This document shows, one piece after another, positions 57,181-64,000 of a DNA stretch of 64,000 nt (its first letter is position 1; the number at the start of each line of letters is the position of its first letter). The stretch is from Alphaproteobacteria bacterium. Lineage in GTDB: Bacteria; Pseudomonadota; Alphaproteobacteria; Rhodobacterales; Rhodobacteraceae. A model generated the notes under the pieces. That model did not search any database. It saw nothing but the letters and a program-made list of their open reading frames with translations, and had not been told where the DNA came from. The stretch lies in assembly GCA_030427405.1 (NCBI GenBank), contig JAUHXK010000006.1, positions 186,001 through 250,000 on the forward strand, read 5' to 3'. The position numbers were made by a program, and so were the translations under genes.

Positions 57181-58224
57181 TCAGGTTTCGGCAAAAGCCC
57201 AGGGGGTCGACAGGGTCAGACCCAATTGCTCACCCGGCGCGTGCCGTGCGGGTGATCGCGCCATCAGCTCCGCACCGTCGGTCGTCCGCAATCCAAGGCG
57301 GTATTGGCCCCCCAGATAGGTGCAGCGTTCCACACGTGCCCGCAGCGCGCCCGCCTCGCCCAGCGTAATGTTTTCCGGCCGCAGACAGCTGAGCGTCGGG
57401 GCGGCGCAGTCGCTTTTGACGCGGATGCGCCGATCCAGCAAGGTGACCTCGGCGCCGTCCTCGGTGGGTTTCGGATCGCTGACGGGCACGACACTGCCTT
57501 CACCGATGAACCCCGCGACAAACCGGTTTTGCGGTCGGGCATAAAGCCGTTCGGGCGTGTCGAATTGCACGATGCGACCGGCCTCCATCACCGCGATGCG
57601 ATCCGCCATCGCCATGGCCTCGGCCTGATCATGGGTGACATAGACCATGGTGGCGCCGGTGCGGTGATGAAAATCCGAGAATACGGCCTGCATCGACGCA
57701 CGTAGGGCCACATCCAGATTTGCAAGTGGTTCGTCCAGCAGCACCGCCGTCGGATCCGTGACCAGACAACGGGCCAGAGCGACCCGCTGGCGTTGACCCC
57801 CGGACAGGTCCGAGGGCATCCGATCCGCATAAGGCCCCAGCGCGGTCGCCTCTAGCGCGGCATCGATCCGGCGCGAACGCTCAGCCCTGGGCACGCCGCG
57901 CACCTCGAGCGGATACCCTATGTTGCGCCGCACGTTCATATGCGGCCACAAGGCGTAGGACTGGAAGACGAACCCGATATTGCGCGCCTCGGGGGGCTGC
58001 ATGTGGCCGGTATCGGCATTGGCGACCTCTTGCGGGCCGATGTGGATTTGGCCGGTGCTGGGATGTTCGAACCCGGCCAGCAGGCGCAGAAGGGTGGATT
58101 TGCCACAGCCCGACGGACCAAGCAGCGCGACGAATTCGCCATCGGCAATCTCGGCGGTGATGTCTGCAAGCGCGGGCGTGCCATCAAAGCTTTTGCCGAC
58201 AGAATTAAGCGTCAGTTTTGCCAT
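57181..58224 (-). CDS. ABC transporter ATPase (PotA/FbpC type)
   Basis: A 347-aa importer ATPase: Walker [10 protein letters not shown] (36-44), FVFQSYALWPHMNVRRNIGYPLEV, signature [19 protein letters not shown], Walker B VLLDEPLANLD and a C-terminal TOBE domain (SCLRPENITL). It overlaps the permease gene by 13 bp. ATG start with the family N-terminus. Confidence 0.88.
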   Translation of the reverse strand: MAKLTLNSVGKSFDGTPALADITAEIADGEFVALLGPSGCGKSTLLRLLAGFEHPSTGQIHIGPQEVANADTGHMQPPEARNIGFVFQSYALWPHMNVRRNIGYPLEVRGVPRAERSRRIDAALEATALGPYADRMPSDLSGGQRQRVALARCLVTDPTAVLLDEPLANLDVALRASMQAVFSDFHHRTGATMVYVTHDQAEAMAMADRIAVMEAGRIVQFDTPERLYARPQNRFVAGFIGEGSVVPVSDPKPTEDGAEVTLLDRRIRVKSDCAAPTLSCLRPENITLGEAGALRARVERCTYLGGQYRLGLRTTDGAELMARSPARHAPGEQLGLTLSTPWAFAET

Positions 58225-59918
58225 GGAACTACTCCTTTGGGCAGGCGGCGAGAGGTCAGCTGGATCACACCCATCAAGGCGATCACCACCATGACAACGG
58301 CCATTGCGACGGCCGAGGCCATCACCGTTTCGCCGCTGTCGTCCAGATTGAAGATCACGACGCCCAGCGTTTCAGTCCCCGAAGACCACAGCAGCGCCGA
58401 GACGGTCAGTTCGTTGAACGCCGTCAGAAACACCAGAATGGCCCCGGCGGCGGCAGATGGCGCGGTCAACGGCAGAATGATGTCCCTCAGACGGCGTGGG
58501 AGTGAGGCGCCGACCGATTGCGCCGCCTCGTTCATTGCTGGATCAAGCTGTTTCAGGCTGGATTGAACAGGCCGGAACATCACGGCGAAAAAGCGGGCCA
58601 GATAGGCCAGAAAGATGATCCAGATGGTGCCGTAGAGTGTGAAATCCGTGAACGGCAGGTTGATCAGCAGCAGGATCATGGCGATGGCCAGAACCACACC
58701 GGGCAGGGCATAAGGCAGGTCCAGAAGGTTATCGAACAGGCGGCCCAGCCGGGTTGGATGCCGCTCCATCAGCCACGCCAGAGGCAGGCACAGGGCCATC
58801 AGCAGAACCGCCGCGCCGATCGACAAGCTGAACGAGTTGACAAAGGCGCGTGTGGTGGCGGGCTGGCGGAACAGCGCCTCGTACCAGCCCATCAGCGACA
58901 GCGTGTCCCAGCGCAGGGGCACGCCATAAGCGGGCACCAGCGACGTTGCCAGCAAGCCCAGCAGCGGCAGCACCAGAATGGCAAGAATAACAGACCACAG
59001 CGCGATCTCGATTGGCAGGCGGGCGCGGCCCAACGGGATTGACAATGCGCGTGATGCGCTGCCGACCAGATGCACCTTTTGGCGGCGCTGGATCAGCCGC
59101 TGCAGAAGGATGCCCGCGACGGCCACAACGCCGATCAGGATCGCCAATACCGCGACCTCGGCCAGAACGGTTGTGCCCAGTCCCGCAAGGCGCTGGTAAA
59201 TCAACGTGGGCAAAGTGGAATAACCCGCCGGTATCCCCAGCATGGCAGGAATGCCAAAGTTTCCAAGCGCCGTGACAAAGGTGATGGCGATACCGGCGGC
59301 AAGGCTGGGCAGGCTCAGGGGCAACACGATCTGCCACCAGACGCGCAACCCGTGCGCGCCGGAAATCCGCGCCGCCTCAACCACGTCCTGCGGGACCGAA
59401 CGCAGACCTGCGCGCAGGGTCAGAAAAATGATCGAACTGTGTTGAATGCCCAACAACAGGATGATGCCGCCGGGCGAATACAGCGGCTGGGGCGCGCCAA
59501 GCGGTGGTGCCAGACCCAGTGTTTTCAGCAAAACCGAGGAAGGCCCCATCAGCTGTGTCCATGACAGGGCCGTAATCTGTGGGGGGATCATCATCGGGAT
59601 CATCAGGCAGAAGACCAGCGCCGCCTTGCGCCGGAGATCGGTCAGTGCGACCAGAAACGCGAAAATGCTGCCGATGATCACCGAGATCAGCGTGCCGAAC
59701 CCTGCCGTTACCAGAGAATGACGTAGCGCGGACTGGGTCGCGTTACGCGTCAGAACGTCGTGCAGAAAGACAAGGTTCAGCCCGCCCCCGACAGTAATGC
59801 CTTCGACGAACAATCGCGCTACGGGCGCGAGGGTCAGGAAAATCGCGACCAGCAGCACAAAGGACAGCAGCCGGCCCTCGGACCGGCTGCGTCCCGCATG
59901 TAGCGGCAGGTATGTCAT
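58212..59918 (-). CDS. ABC transporter double permease (FbpB/PhnU type)
   Basis: A 568-aa fused permease with about 12 membrane segments and two EAA loops: VVEAARISGAHGLRVWWQIVLPL in the first half and MNEAAQSVGASLPRRLRDIILPL in the second. Such fused permeases serve iron(III), thiamine, phosphonate or organophosphate importers. The start overlaps the binding-protein stop by 4 bp. Confidence 0.87.
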   Translation of the reverse strand: MTYLPLHAGRSRSEGRLLSFVLLVAIFLTLAPVARLFVEGITVGGGLNLVFLHDVLTRNATQSALRHSLVTAGFGTLISVIIGSIFAFLVALTDLRRKAALVFCLMIPMMIPPQITALSWTQLMGPSSVLLKTLGLAPPLGAPQPLYSPGGIILLLGIQHSSIIFLTLRAGLRSVPQDVVEAARISGAHGLRVWWQIVLPLSLPSLAAGIAITFVTALGNFGIPAMLGIPAGYSTLPTLIYQRLAGLGTTVLAEVAVLAILIGVVAVAGILLQRLIQRRQKVHLVGSASRALSIPLGRARLPIEIALWSVILAILVLPLLGLLATSLVPAYGVPLRWDTLSLMGWYEALFRQPATTRAFVNSFSLSIGAAVLLMALCLPLAWLMERHPTRLGRLFDNLLDLPYALPGVVLAIAMILLLINLPFTDFTLYGTIWIIFLAYLARFFAVMFRPVQSSLKQLDPAMNEAAQSVGASLPRRLRDIILPLTAPSAAAGAILVFLTAFNELTVSALLWSSGTETLGVVIFNLDDSGETVMASAVAMAVVMVVIALMGVIQLTSRRLPKGVVPWQN

Positions 59919-60883
59919 TCAGCACCGAAAAGGTCAGCGAATTTCGCCTTGTTGGTTTCGGCATCCGACAGAGCCTGGGCCGGATCGAACGCCATCAGCT
60001 TGACCTCGTCACGGGCCGGAAAGCCTTCGGGCATGCCCATTCCGTTACGCGCGGGGATATAGCCCATCTCAAGCACCAGATCCTGACCTGGCTGCGACAA
60101 TACGAAATCAACGAATTTCTGCGCGGGTTCAACGTTTTTGGCGCTGTCCAAAATGGCGACCGGCTCGGTCACGTAAGAAACGCCTTCTTTCGGGAACACG
60201 AACTCGACCGGCGAGCCGTCGGCCTTGTTGCGGATGGCCAGAAAATCAACAACGACGCCATAAGGTTTTTCACCCGACGCGACGGCCTTGAACGTACCCC
60301 CGTTGCCGCCCTTGGCGCGCGCCTCGTTCGAAGCCAGTTGGCCGTAATAGTCCCAGCCCAGGTCCGCATCGCCGGTCAGGGTCGCCAGATGGATCAGCGC
60401 CGCACCGGAATACAGCGGCGAGGGCATGGCAATCTGACCTTTCAATGCCGGGTCCGCCAGGTCAGACCAGCTTTCGGGCTGCGCCGCCGCACCGGTGTTG
60501 TAGACGATGCCGCTGGTGATCAGTTTGGTCGAATGGTAATAACCGTCAGCGCTGTAAAGCGCGGGGTCATAAGCCTCAGCCTCGGGCGATTTATAGGCTT
60601 TCAGAAGCCCCTCTTGTGCCATGCCTTCCAAAGTGACGGTATCGGCGATCAGCAATACGTCGGGCTGCGGATTGCCGGCTTCGATCTCGGCGCGCAAACG
60701 GGCCATCAGCTTGGTCGTGCCGTCGCGGACCCAGTCGACCTCGACGCCGGGATGGGCAGCGGTGAATGCATCGACGGTCTTTTGCGCGTCGGCATTGGGC
60801 TGCGAGGTGTAAAGGGTCAGGGTTTCCGCGTAGGACGCAGTTGCGGCAACTACAACGGCGGCGGCAGACAGAAGGGTTTTCAT
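59915..60883 (-). CDS. ABC transporter solute-binding protein (FbpA-like fold)
   Basis: A 322-aa class-II periplasmic protein: signal peptide (LLSAAAVVVAATASYA-ETL), TLYTSQPNADAQKTVDAF, GNPQPDVLLIADTVTLEGM, SPLYSGAALIHLATL and the usual C-terminal YIPARNGM. It lacks the tyrosine pair of ferric-binding FbpA in a recognisable form, so iron is not favoured; the operon's phosphatases suggest a phosphorylated solute. ATG at 60883 with GGAGAG upstream. Confidence 0.87.
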   Translation of the reverse strand: MKTLLSAAAVVVAATASYAETLTLYTSQPNADAQKTVDAFTAAHPGVEVDWVRDGTTKLMARLRAEIEAGNPQPDVLLIADTVTLEGMAQEGLLKAYKSPEAEAYDPALYSADGYYHSTKLITSGIVYNTGAAAQPESWSDLADPALKGQIAMPSPLYSGAALIHLATLTGDADLGWDYYGQLASNEARAKGGNGGTFKAVASGEKPYGVVVDFLAIRNKADGSPVEFVFPKEGVSYVTEPVAILDSAKNVEPAQKFVDFVLSQPGQDLVLEMGYIPARNGMGMPEGFPARDEVKLMAFDPAQALSDAETNKAKFADLFGAE

Positions 60884-60901
60884 CCGAGCTCTCCAGATTG
60901 G

Positions 60902-60915
60902 CTTTCGTACGAAAG
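60902..60915. promoter_or_regulatory. DeoR operator upstream of the ABC operon (site 1)
   Basis: CTTTCGTACGAAAG, a perfect 14-bp palindrome, 18 bp before the binding-protein start. TTTCG/CGAAA half-sites are typical of GlpR/DeoR-family regulators. Twelve of 14 positions match site 2. Confidence 0.65.
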
Positions 60916-60963
60916 GTAAGTGGCGCACTTATGGGATGGGTTTGAAACTGTTTTGTGACGTTT

Positions 60964-60989
60964 TTGGCAAAGTTTTATTACCTTGCCAA
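60964..60989. repeat. Inverted repeat in divergent control region
   Basis: TTGGCAA (60964-60970), 12-bp AT-rich spacer, TTGCCAA (60983-60989). Perfect 7-bp arms in the middle of the ABC-operon/DeoR region; a second regulator site or part of the promoter. Confidence 0.4.
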
Positions 60990-61032
60990 CTTCCACCCCC
61001 GGTTGTTATTTCCGAATGCGAACGACACTTCC

Positions 61033-61046
61033 CTTTCGAAGGAAAG
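61033..61046. promoter_or_regulatory. DeoR operator upstream of its own gene (site 2)
   Basis: CTTTCGAAGGAAAG, 12/14 match to site 1, ending 3 bp before the regulator start codon and overlapping its ribosome site (GAAGGA). Suggests autoregulation. Confidence 0.55.
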
Positions 61047-61049
61047 CGT

Positions 61050-61829
61050 ATGAGGCGGCACGAGATGACCCGACGCAGAGACCAGATCATCGGTCTTTTG
61101 TGTGACCACCCTGAGTTGTCCGCGGCAGAGCTGGCAGAGCGGCTGCAGGTCTCGGTTCAGACCATTCGTACCGATTTGCGTGATTTGGACGAGGCGTTGC
61201 TGGTGCAGCGCCGAAACGGTCTGGTCCGTCTGCGGCAGCAATCCGAGAATGTCGGCTACACCCCTCGGGTCAGTGTTGCCCGGAATGAAAAGCGTCGTAT
61301 TGCCCTTGCCGTCAAGGAATTGGTCCCGGATGGCGCGCGCATTGCCTTGGGCACCGGAACCACTGTTGAAAACTGCGCCCAATTTCTGGCCGTTCGAAAA
61401 AGGTTGTTTGTTGCGACAAACAACCTGCACGCAGTCGTTGCGTTGCAACAGGCGCCAGAGGCTCAGGTAAGTCTGGCGGGGGGCGTCGTGCGGCTGCGTG
61501 ACCTGGACCTGATCGGCGCTGCCAGCACTGGGTTCTTCGCAGGCTACCGGGTGGAACAGGCGATTTTCAGCTGCGGCGGTATTTCGGACAGCGGTGAGGT
61601 CTTGGACTACAACCTCGAAGAAGTAGCGGCCAGAACGGCAATCGCCGATTGCGCAAACCAAAAAGTCCTTGTCGTCGACAGCACAAAATTCGGACGTGAT
61701 CTGCCATGTCGAAACCGCGTTATTTGGGATTATGACGTCGTCGTAACCGGACAGGACCTGTCCGAGCCGCTTCGGGCCGCGTGCGAAGATGCAGGGTGCA
61801 AGGTTATCAAAGTGGCCGTCGACGGATGA
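61050..61829 (+). CDS. DeoR/GlpR-family transcriptional regulator
   Basis: A 259-aa regulator: N-terminal HTH LSAAELAERLQVSVQTIRTDLRDL, linker RLRQQSENVGYTPRVSVARNEKRRIA, then the DeoR C-terminal sugar-phosphate-sensing domain (ALGTGTTVENCAQFL, TNNLHAVVAL, DLIGAASTGFFAGYRVEQAIFSCGGIS, VVDSTKFGRD). The family senses phosphorylated metabolites. It is divergent from the ABC/phosphatase operon and has matching operators in both promoters. ATG at 61050 with GAAGGA upstream. Confidence 0.88.
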   Translation: MRRHEMTRRRDQIIGLLCDHPELSAAELAERLQVSVQTIRTDLRDLDEALLVQRRNGLVRLRQQSENVGYTPRVSVARNEKRRIALAVKELVPDGARIALGTGTTVENCAQFLAVRKRLFVATNNLHAVVALQQAPEAQVSLAGGVVRLRDLDLIGAASTGFFAGYRVEQAIFSCGGISDSGEVLDYNLEEVAARTAIADCANQKVLVVDSTKFGRDLPCRNRVIWDYDVVVTGQDLSEPLRAACEDAGCKVIKVAVDG

Positions 61830-62060
61830 GCCCCTTGACGTGCCCCTGGGTTCCACAGCACCCGCCATTTTCCGTTCCTGGTGTCTGATCGAAAAACCAA
61901 TGCACACTGACGCATGGCAAGACCAACCAAAGAACCCTCACATTCGGTTTTGTAAGCCCAACATTTGCACCAGTGCCAGCCGCTTTTGCCGGAAAATGCA
62001 ACGCATGGTACTCTTGGGATTGAGGCGCAAGCTCATTCAACCGACGTAAGGGAGCACCAG

Positions 62061-62630
62061 ATGAAGCGACTATTCCCCTCGTTGCCGGACAATGCGAGGC
62101 TTGGCGACGTATACCAGGCATTCCCGGAAAAACTTGCGCCGCTCTGCGCCTATGAAAGCCTGGTGATGAGGGGCGAAAGCGATCTTTCAGTTGCGGATCG
62201 GGAGCTGATTGCAGCCTATGTATCAGGGTTGAACGCCTGCGCATATTGCCATGGTGCGCACATCGTTTTCGCGAAGGCCTATGGAATAAAGTTCGAAACC
62301 ATTGAGGCCCTGATGGAGGACCGTGACTCTGCCCCTGTCCGGGACAGTCTGAAGCCGATACTTGCGTATGTTGAAAAGCTCACGGTATCGCCATCGCGCA
62401 TGACAGAAGCGGATGCGCGCGCAGTCTATGCGGCTGGCTGGTCGGAAAGTGCCTTGTTTGATGCGATCCAGGTTTGCGGCGTGTTCAACCTGGTGAACCG
62501 TTTCATCGAAGGAACCGGCGTCCAAAGCCCTGGAACCGATCCAAGAGAGGCCGATGAGGCCACATTGGAGAGGTGTCGAAGCGATACGTTCTACACCGAT
62601 TTCGGCAGGCAAAACGGTCTGGACGTCTGA
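62061..62630 (+). CDS. AhpD-like / carboxymuconolactone-decarboxylase-family protein
   Basis: A 189-aa alkyl-hydroperoxide-type protein with NACAYCHGAH: the redox CxxC pair Cys60/Cys63 and following His67. VADRELIAAYVSGLN precedes it. These peroxidase-related proteins reduce peroxides with a thiol donor. ATG at 62061 after GGGAGC. It stands alone; the DeoR gene upstream is 231 bp away. Confidence 0.85.
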   Translation: MKRLFPSLPDNARLGDVYQAFPEKLAPLCAYESLVMRGESDLSVADRELIAAYVSGLNACAYCHGAHIVFAKAYGIKFETIEALMEDRDSAPVRDSLKPILAYVEKLTVSPSRMTEADARAVYAAGWSESALFDAIQVCGVFNLVNRFIEGTGVQSPGTDPREADEATLERCRSDTFYTDFGRQNGLDV

Positions 62631-62827
62631 CGTACTGAAAAAGTGCCGGCCCCGGGTGGGTCGAGAACACGCAAAGACAAGGGGTGCCAGAGACCCGTGT
62701 GCCGTACACTTTTGCCCCGCTCGAAAAAACGTGAACACGCGAAACGTGGTGTTGTGCGATCCTATGCGCGTGTGTTTGCCAAGGCTGCGGGCTGGATTTC
62801 GCGACTGCCAAGCCGATGATGGCGAGG

Positions 62828-62845
62828 GGATCTGTTGCAAAGTTT
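62828..62845 (+). repeat. IS6-family left inverted repeat
   Basis: GGATCTGTTGCAAAGTTT, perfect mate of 63629-63646. Confidence 0.85.
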
Positions 62846-62912
62846 TGGCCGTTGACGTGCATGGGTGTAGCGTGCGGATGGCTTTCGGTCCCAACTAGTC
62901 GAAAGTCAGCTC

Positions 62913-63593
62913 ATGATCTCCTTTAAAGGCGCACAATATCCCAAGGATGTGATCCTCTTTGCTGTGTTCTTCTACCTTCGATACGGCGTGTCATACCGGG
63001 ATCTGGAAGAAATCATGTACGAGCGAGGCGTTGCGGTAGATCACACAACGCTGAACCGTTGGGTGACTAAATACGCTAGTGCAACTGCCGATGTTGCGCG
63101 CAGGCGAAAGGGACCGTGCGACCGTTCCTGGAGAATGGACGAGACTTACATCAAGGTGAAAGGAGCGTGGGTCTATCTCTATCGAGCCGTCGACAAACAC
63201 GGCAAGACGCTTGATTTCATGCTTTCCCCGCGACGAAACAAACCGGCTGCGACAAAGTTCATTGCCATGATGCTGGAGGTCAACGGGCTTCCGAGGAAGA
63301 TTGTCATCGACAAAAGCGGAGCTAACACGGCTGGTATCAAAGCCATAAACAAGATGCTAAAAGGCTTTGGTTGCCCGATCCCAATCGAGATGGTCAGGCG
63401 GAAGTATCTGAATAACATCGTGGAACAGGACCATCGCTTCATCAAGAGACGCACTCGACCGACGTTAGGGTTCAAAGCTTTTGATTCAGCGGCGGCTGCA
63501 CTGGACGGAGTCGAAGTCGCGCACTTGATCCGCAAAGATCAGCTCACGCCCGGAATCTGTCCGTTTCGTCAGTTTGCGGAACTGGCGGAATGA
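62913..63593 (+). CDS. IS6-family transposase
   Basis: A 226-aa DDE transposase with the IS6 layout: N-terminal HTH (LFAVFFYLRYGVSYRDLEEIMYERGVAVDHTTLNRWV), catalytic Asp in WRMDETYIKVKG, Asp in IVIDKSGANT and Glu in NIVEQDHRFIKRR (DDE). Length and motif order match full-length IS26-type transposases, so the element looks functional. ATG start inside the inverted repeats. Confidence 0.93.
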   Translation: MISFKGAQYPKDVILFAVFFYLRYGVSYRDLEEIMYERGVAVDHTTLNRWVTKYASATADVARRRKGPCDRSWRMDETYIKVKGAWVYLYRAVDKHGKTLDFMLSPRRNKPAATKFIAMMLEVNGLPRKIVIDKSGANTAGIKAINKMLKGFGCPIPIEMVRRKYLNNIVEQDHRFIKRRTRPTLGFKAFDSAAAALDGVEVAHLIRKDQLTPGICPFRQFAELAE

Positions 63594-63628
63594 GCCGCGG
63601 GTTCGGTGTCAACTCTTCGGTCAGTAAG

Positions 63629-63646
63629 AAACTTTGCAACAGATCC
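63629..63646 (-). repeat. IS6-family right inverted repeat
   Basis: AAACTTTGCAACAGATCC, reverse complement of the left end, 18 of 18. Confidence 0.85.
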
Positions 63647-63838
63647 TCCTCGTTCTCGGCATGAAAAACACTCTCCTTCATCAGTGAAAAAATGCCCATC
63701 AAACCGGGGGAACTCCAAGGTGTCCATTCAGTGTTGGCTGACCCGCTTCAAGGCCGCTGTCACAAACCGCAGTACTCGATCGTCAATCCTGTGAAACAAG
63801 CGCTTGGCCGCACTGGCCGCGCCGGACAGGAGACGCCA

Positions 63839-64000
63839 ATGGAACCGATTAAAACGCACAGCTCAGGCCGATGGGGCGAACTGGCACAGCGCCAGTACCT
63901 GCCCTTTTCCACGATCCTCGGAGGCGGGCTTGTTCTGCACGCGATGAACGTCTTTGTCTCGACCACGATTTTGCCGTCGGTCGTGCAGGAAATCGGCGGG
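63839..64000 (+). CDS. MFS transporter, start only
   Basis: The frame runs off the window after 54 codons. LPFSTILGGGLVLHAMNVFVSTTILPSVVQEIGG is the first membrane segment and conserved TTxLPSVVxxIGG motif of major-facilitator drug/solute exporters. The ATG at 63839 has AGGAG 6 bases upstream; the same frame is open back to 63665 but that extension does not look like family sequence. The IS6 element lies 192 bp upstream and could affect its expression. Confidence 0.8.
   Translation, partial: MEPIKTHSSGRWGELAQRQYLPFSTILGGGLVLHAMNVFVSTTILPSVVQEIGG

Larger units (their letters stand above)
62828..63646 (+). mobile_element. IS6-family insertion sequence
   Basis: Bounded by perfect 18-bp inverted repeats GGATCTGTTGCAAAGTTT (62828-62845, and its reverse complement at 63629-63646). 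The 819-bp length and GGxxCTGTTGCAAA end are typical of IS6/IS26-type elements. It carries a single intact transposase gene. No 8-bp target duplication is visible: flanks are TGGCGAGG and TCCTCGTT. Confidence 0.88.

Noticed and set aside
59915-60883. Ferric-iron binding protein (FbpA)
   Set aside because: The overall fold fits, but I do not see the paired tyrosine iron ligands, and the operon encodes phosphatases rather than iron functions.
63692-63838. An N-terminal extension of the MFS gene from an ATG at 63692
   Set aside because: The frame is open, but the extension does not resemble transporter sequence and AGGAG points to the ATG at 63839.

Overview
The window is a high-GC, densely packed alphaproteobacterial segment. 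I think it comes from a Rhodobacterales (Roseobacter-type) genome. The basis is the gene repertoire (two TRAP transporters, an Exo-type EPS locus, an oxidative uronate pathway, an IS6-family element) and CtrA-type TTAA-N7-TTAA boxes. No rRNA, tRNA, CRISPR array, phage module or replication gene is visible, so chromosome versus plasmid cannot be decided.

Layout. (1) 1-7.1 kb: the 3' part of a cyclase-domain/AAA-ATPase/TPR regulator converges on a leftward cluster: patatin-like lipase, catalase-family haem protein, a DyP-associated small protein and a DyP-type peroxidase. Two tandem CtrA-type boxes lie just upstream of the catalase-like gene. (2) 7.2-27.7 kb: a large exopolysaccharide locus of succinoglycan (Exo) type. 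It holds an ExoY-like priming transferase, GT4 and GT2 glycosyltransferases (one a three-domain fusion of 1046 aa), two sulfotransferases, a Wzx flippase, an ExoQ-like polymerase, ExoF/ExoP-like export proteins, an ExoK-like GH16 glycanase and a small ExoX-like repressor. The product is predicted to be a sulfated heteropolysaccharide. (3) 27.8-30.8 kb: a TonB / ExbD / ExbD / ExbB-TolQ energy-transducing operon led by a small exported protein. (4) 31.0-38.1 kb: malonate catabolism, with a GntR-FCD regulator divergent from matPQMAB (TRAP importer, malonyl-CoA decarboxylase, malonyl-CoA synthetase) and a hotdog thioesterase downstream. (5) 38.2-47.2 kb: an apparently complete oxidative hexuronate (galacturonate) pathway. 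Uptake is by TRAP, followed by uronate dehydrogenase, galactarolactone isomerase, galactarolactone cycloisomerase, 5-dehydro-4-deoxyglucarate dehydratase and 2-oxoglutarate-semialdehyde dehydrogenase. It is arranged as two arms around a GntR regulator gene, and each arm carries a near-identical operator. (6) 47.2-52.5 kb: ugpBAEC glycerol-3-phosphate ABC importer with an endonuclease/exonuclease/phosphatase-family enzyme in the last position. (7) 52.9-55.0 kb: aldo/keto reductase divergent from an AraC regulator. (8) 55.1-61.8 kb: a six-gene leftward operon of ABC importer plus metallo-beta-lactamase-fold hydrolase, histidine phosphatase and a HAD enzyme resembling the T4 polynucleotide-kinase 3'-phosphatase domain. 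It is divergent from a DeoR regulator, with matching palindromic sites in front of both. (9) 62-64 kb: an AhpD-like protein, an intact IS6-family insertion sequence with 18-bp perfect inverted repeats, and the start of an MFS transporter that runs off the window.

The strongest candidates for something undescribed are the importer/MBL/histidine-phosphatase/polynucleotide-phosphatase operon of unknown substrate (region 8) and the lipase/catalase-like/DyP cluster with tandem CtrA boxes (region 1). Other observations: a hairpin follows the binding-protein gene in three importer operons; an ExoP-like protein has lost its P-loop; and one glycosyltransferase gene fuses three sugar-transfer domains.
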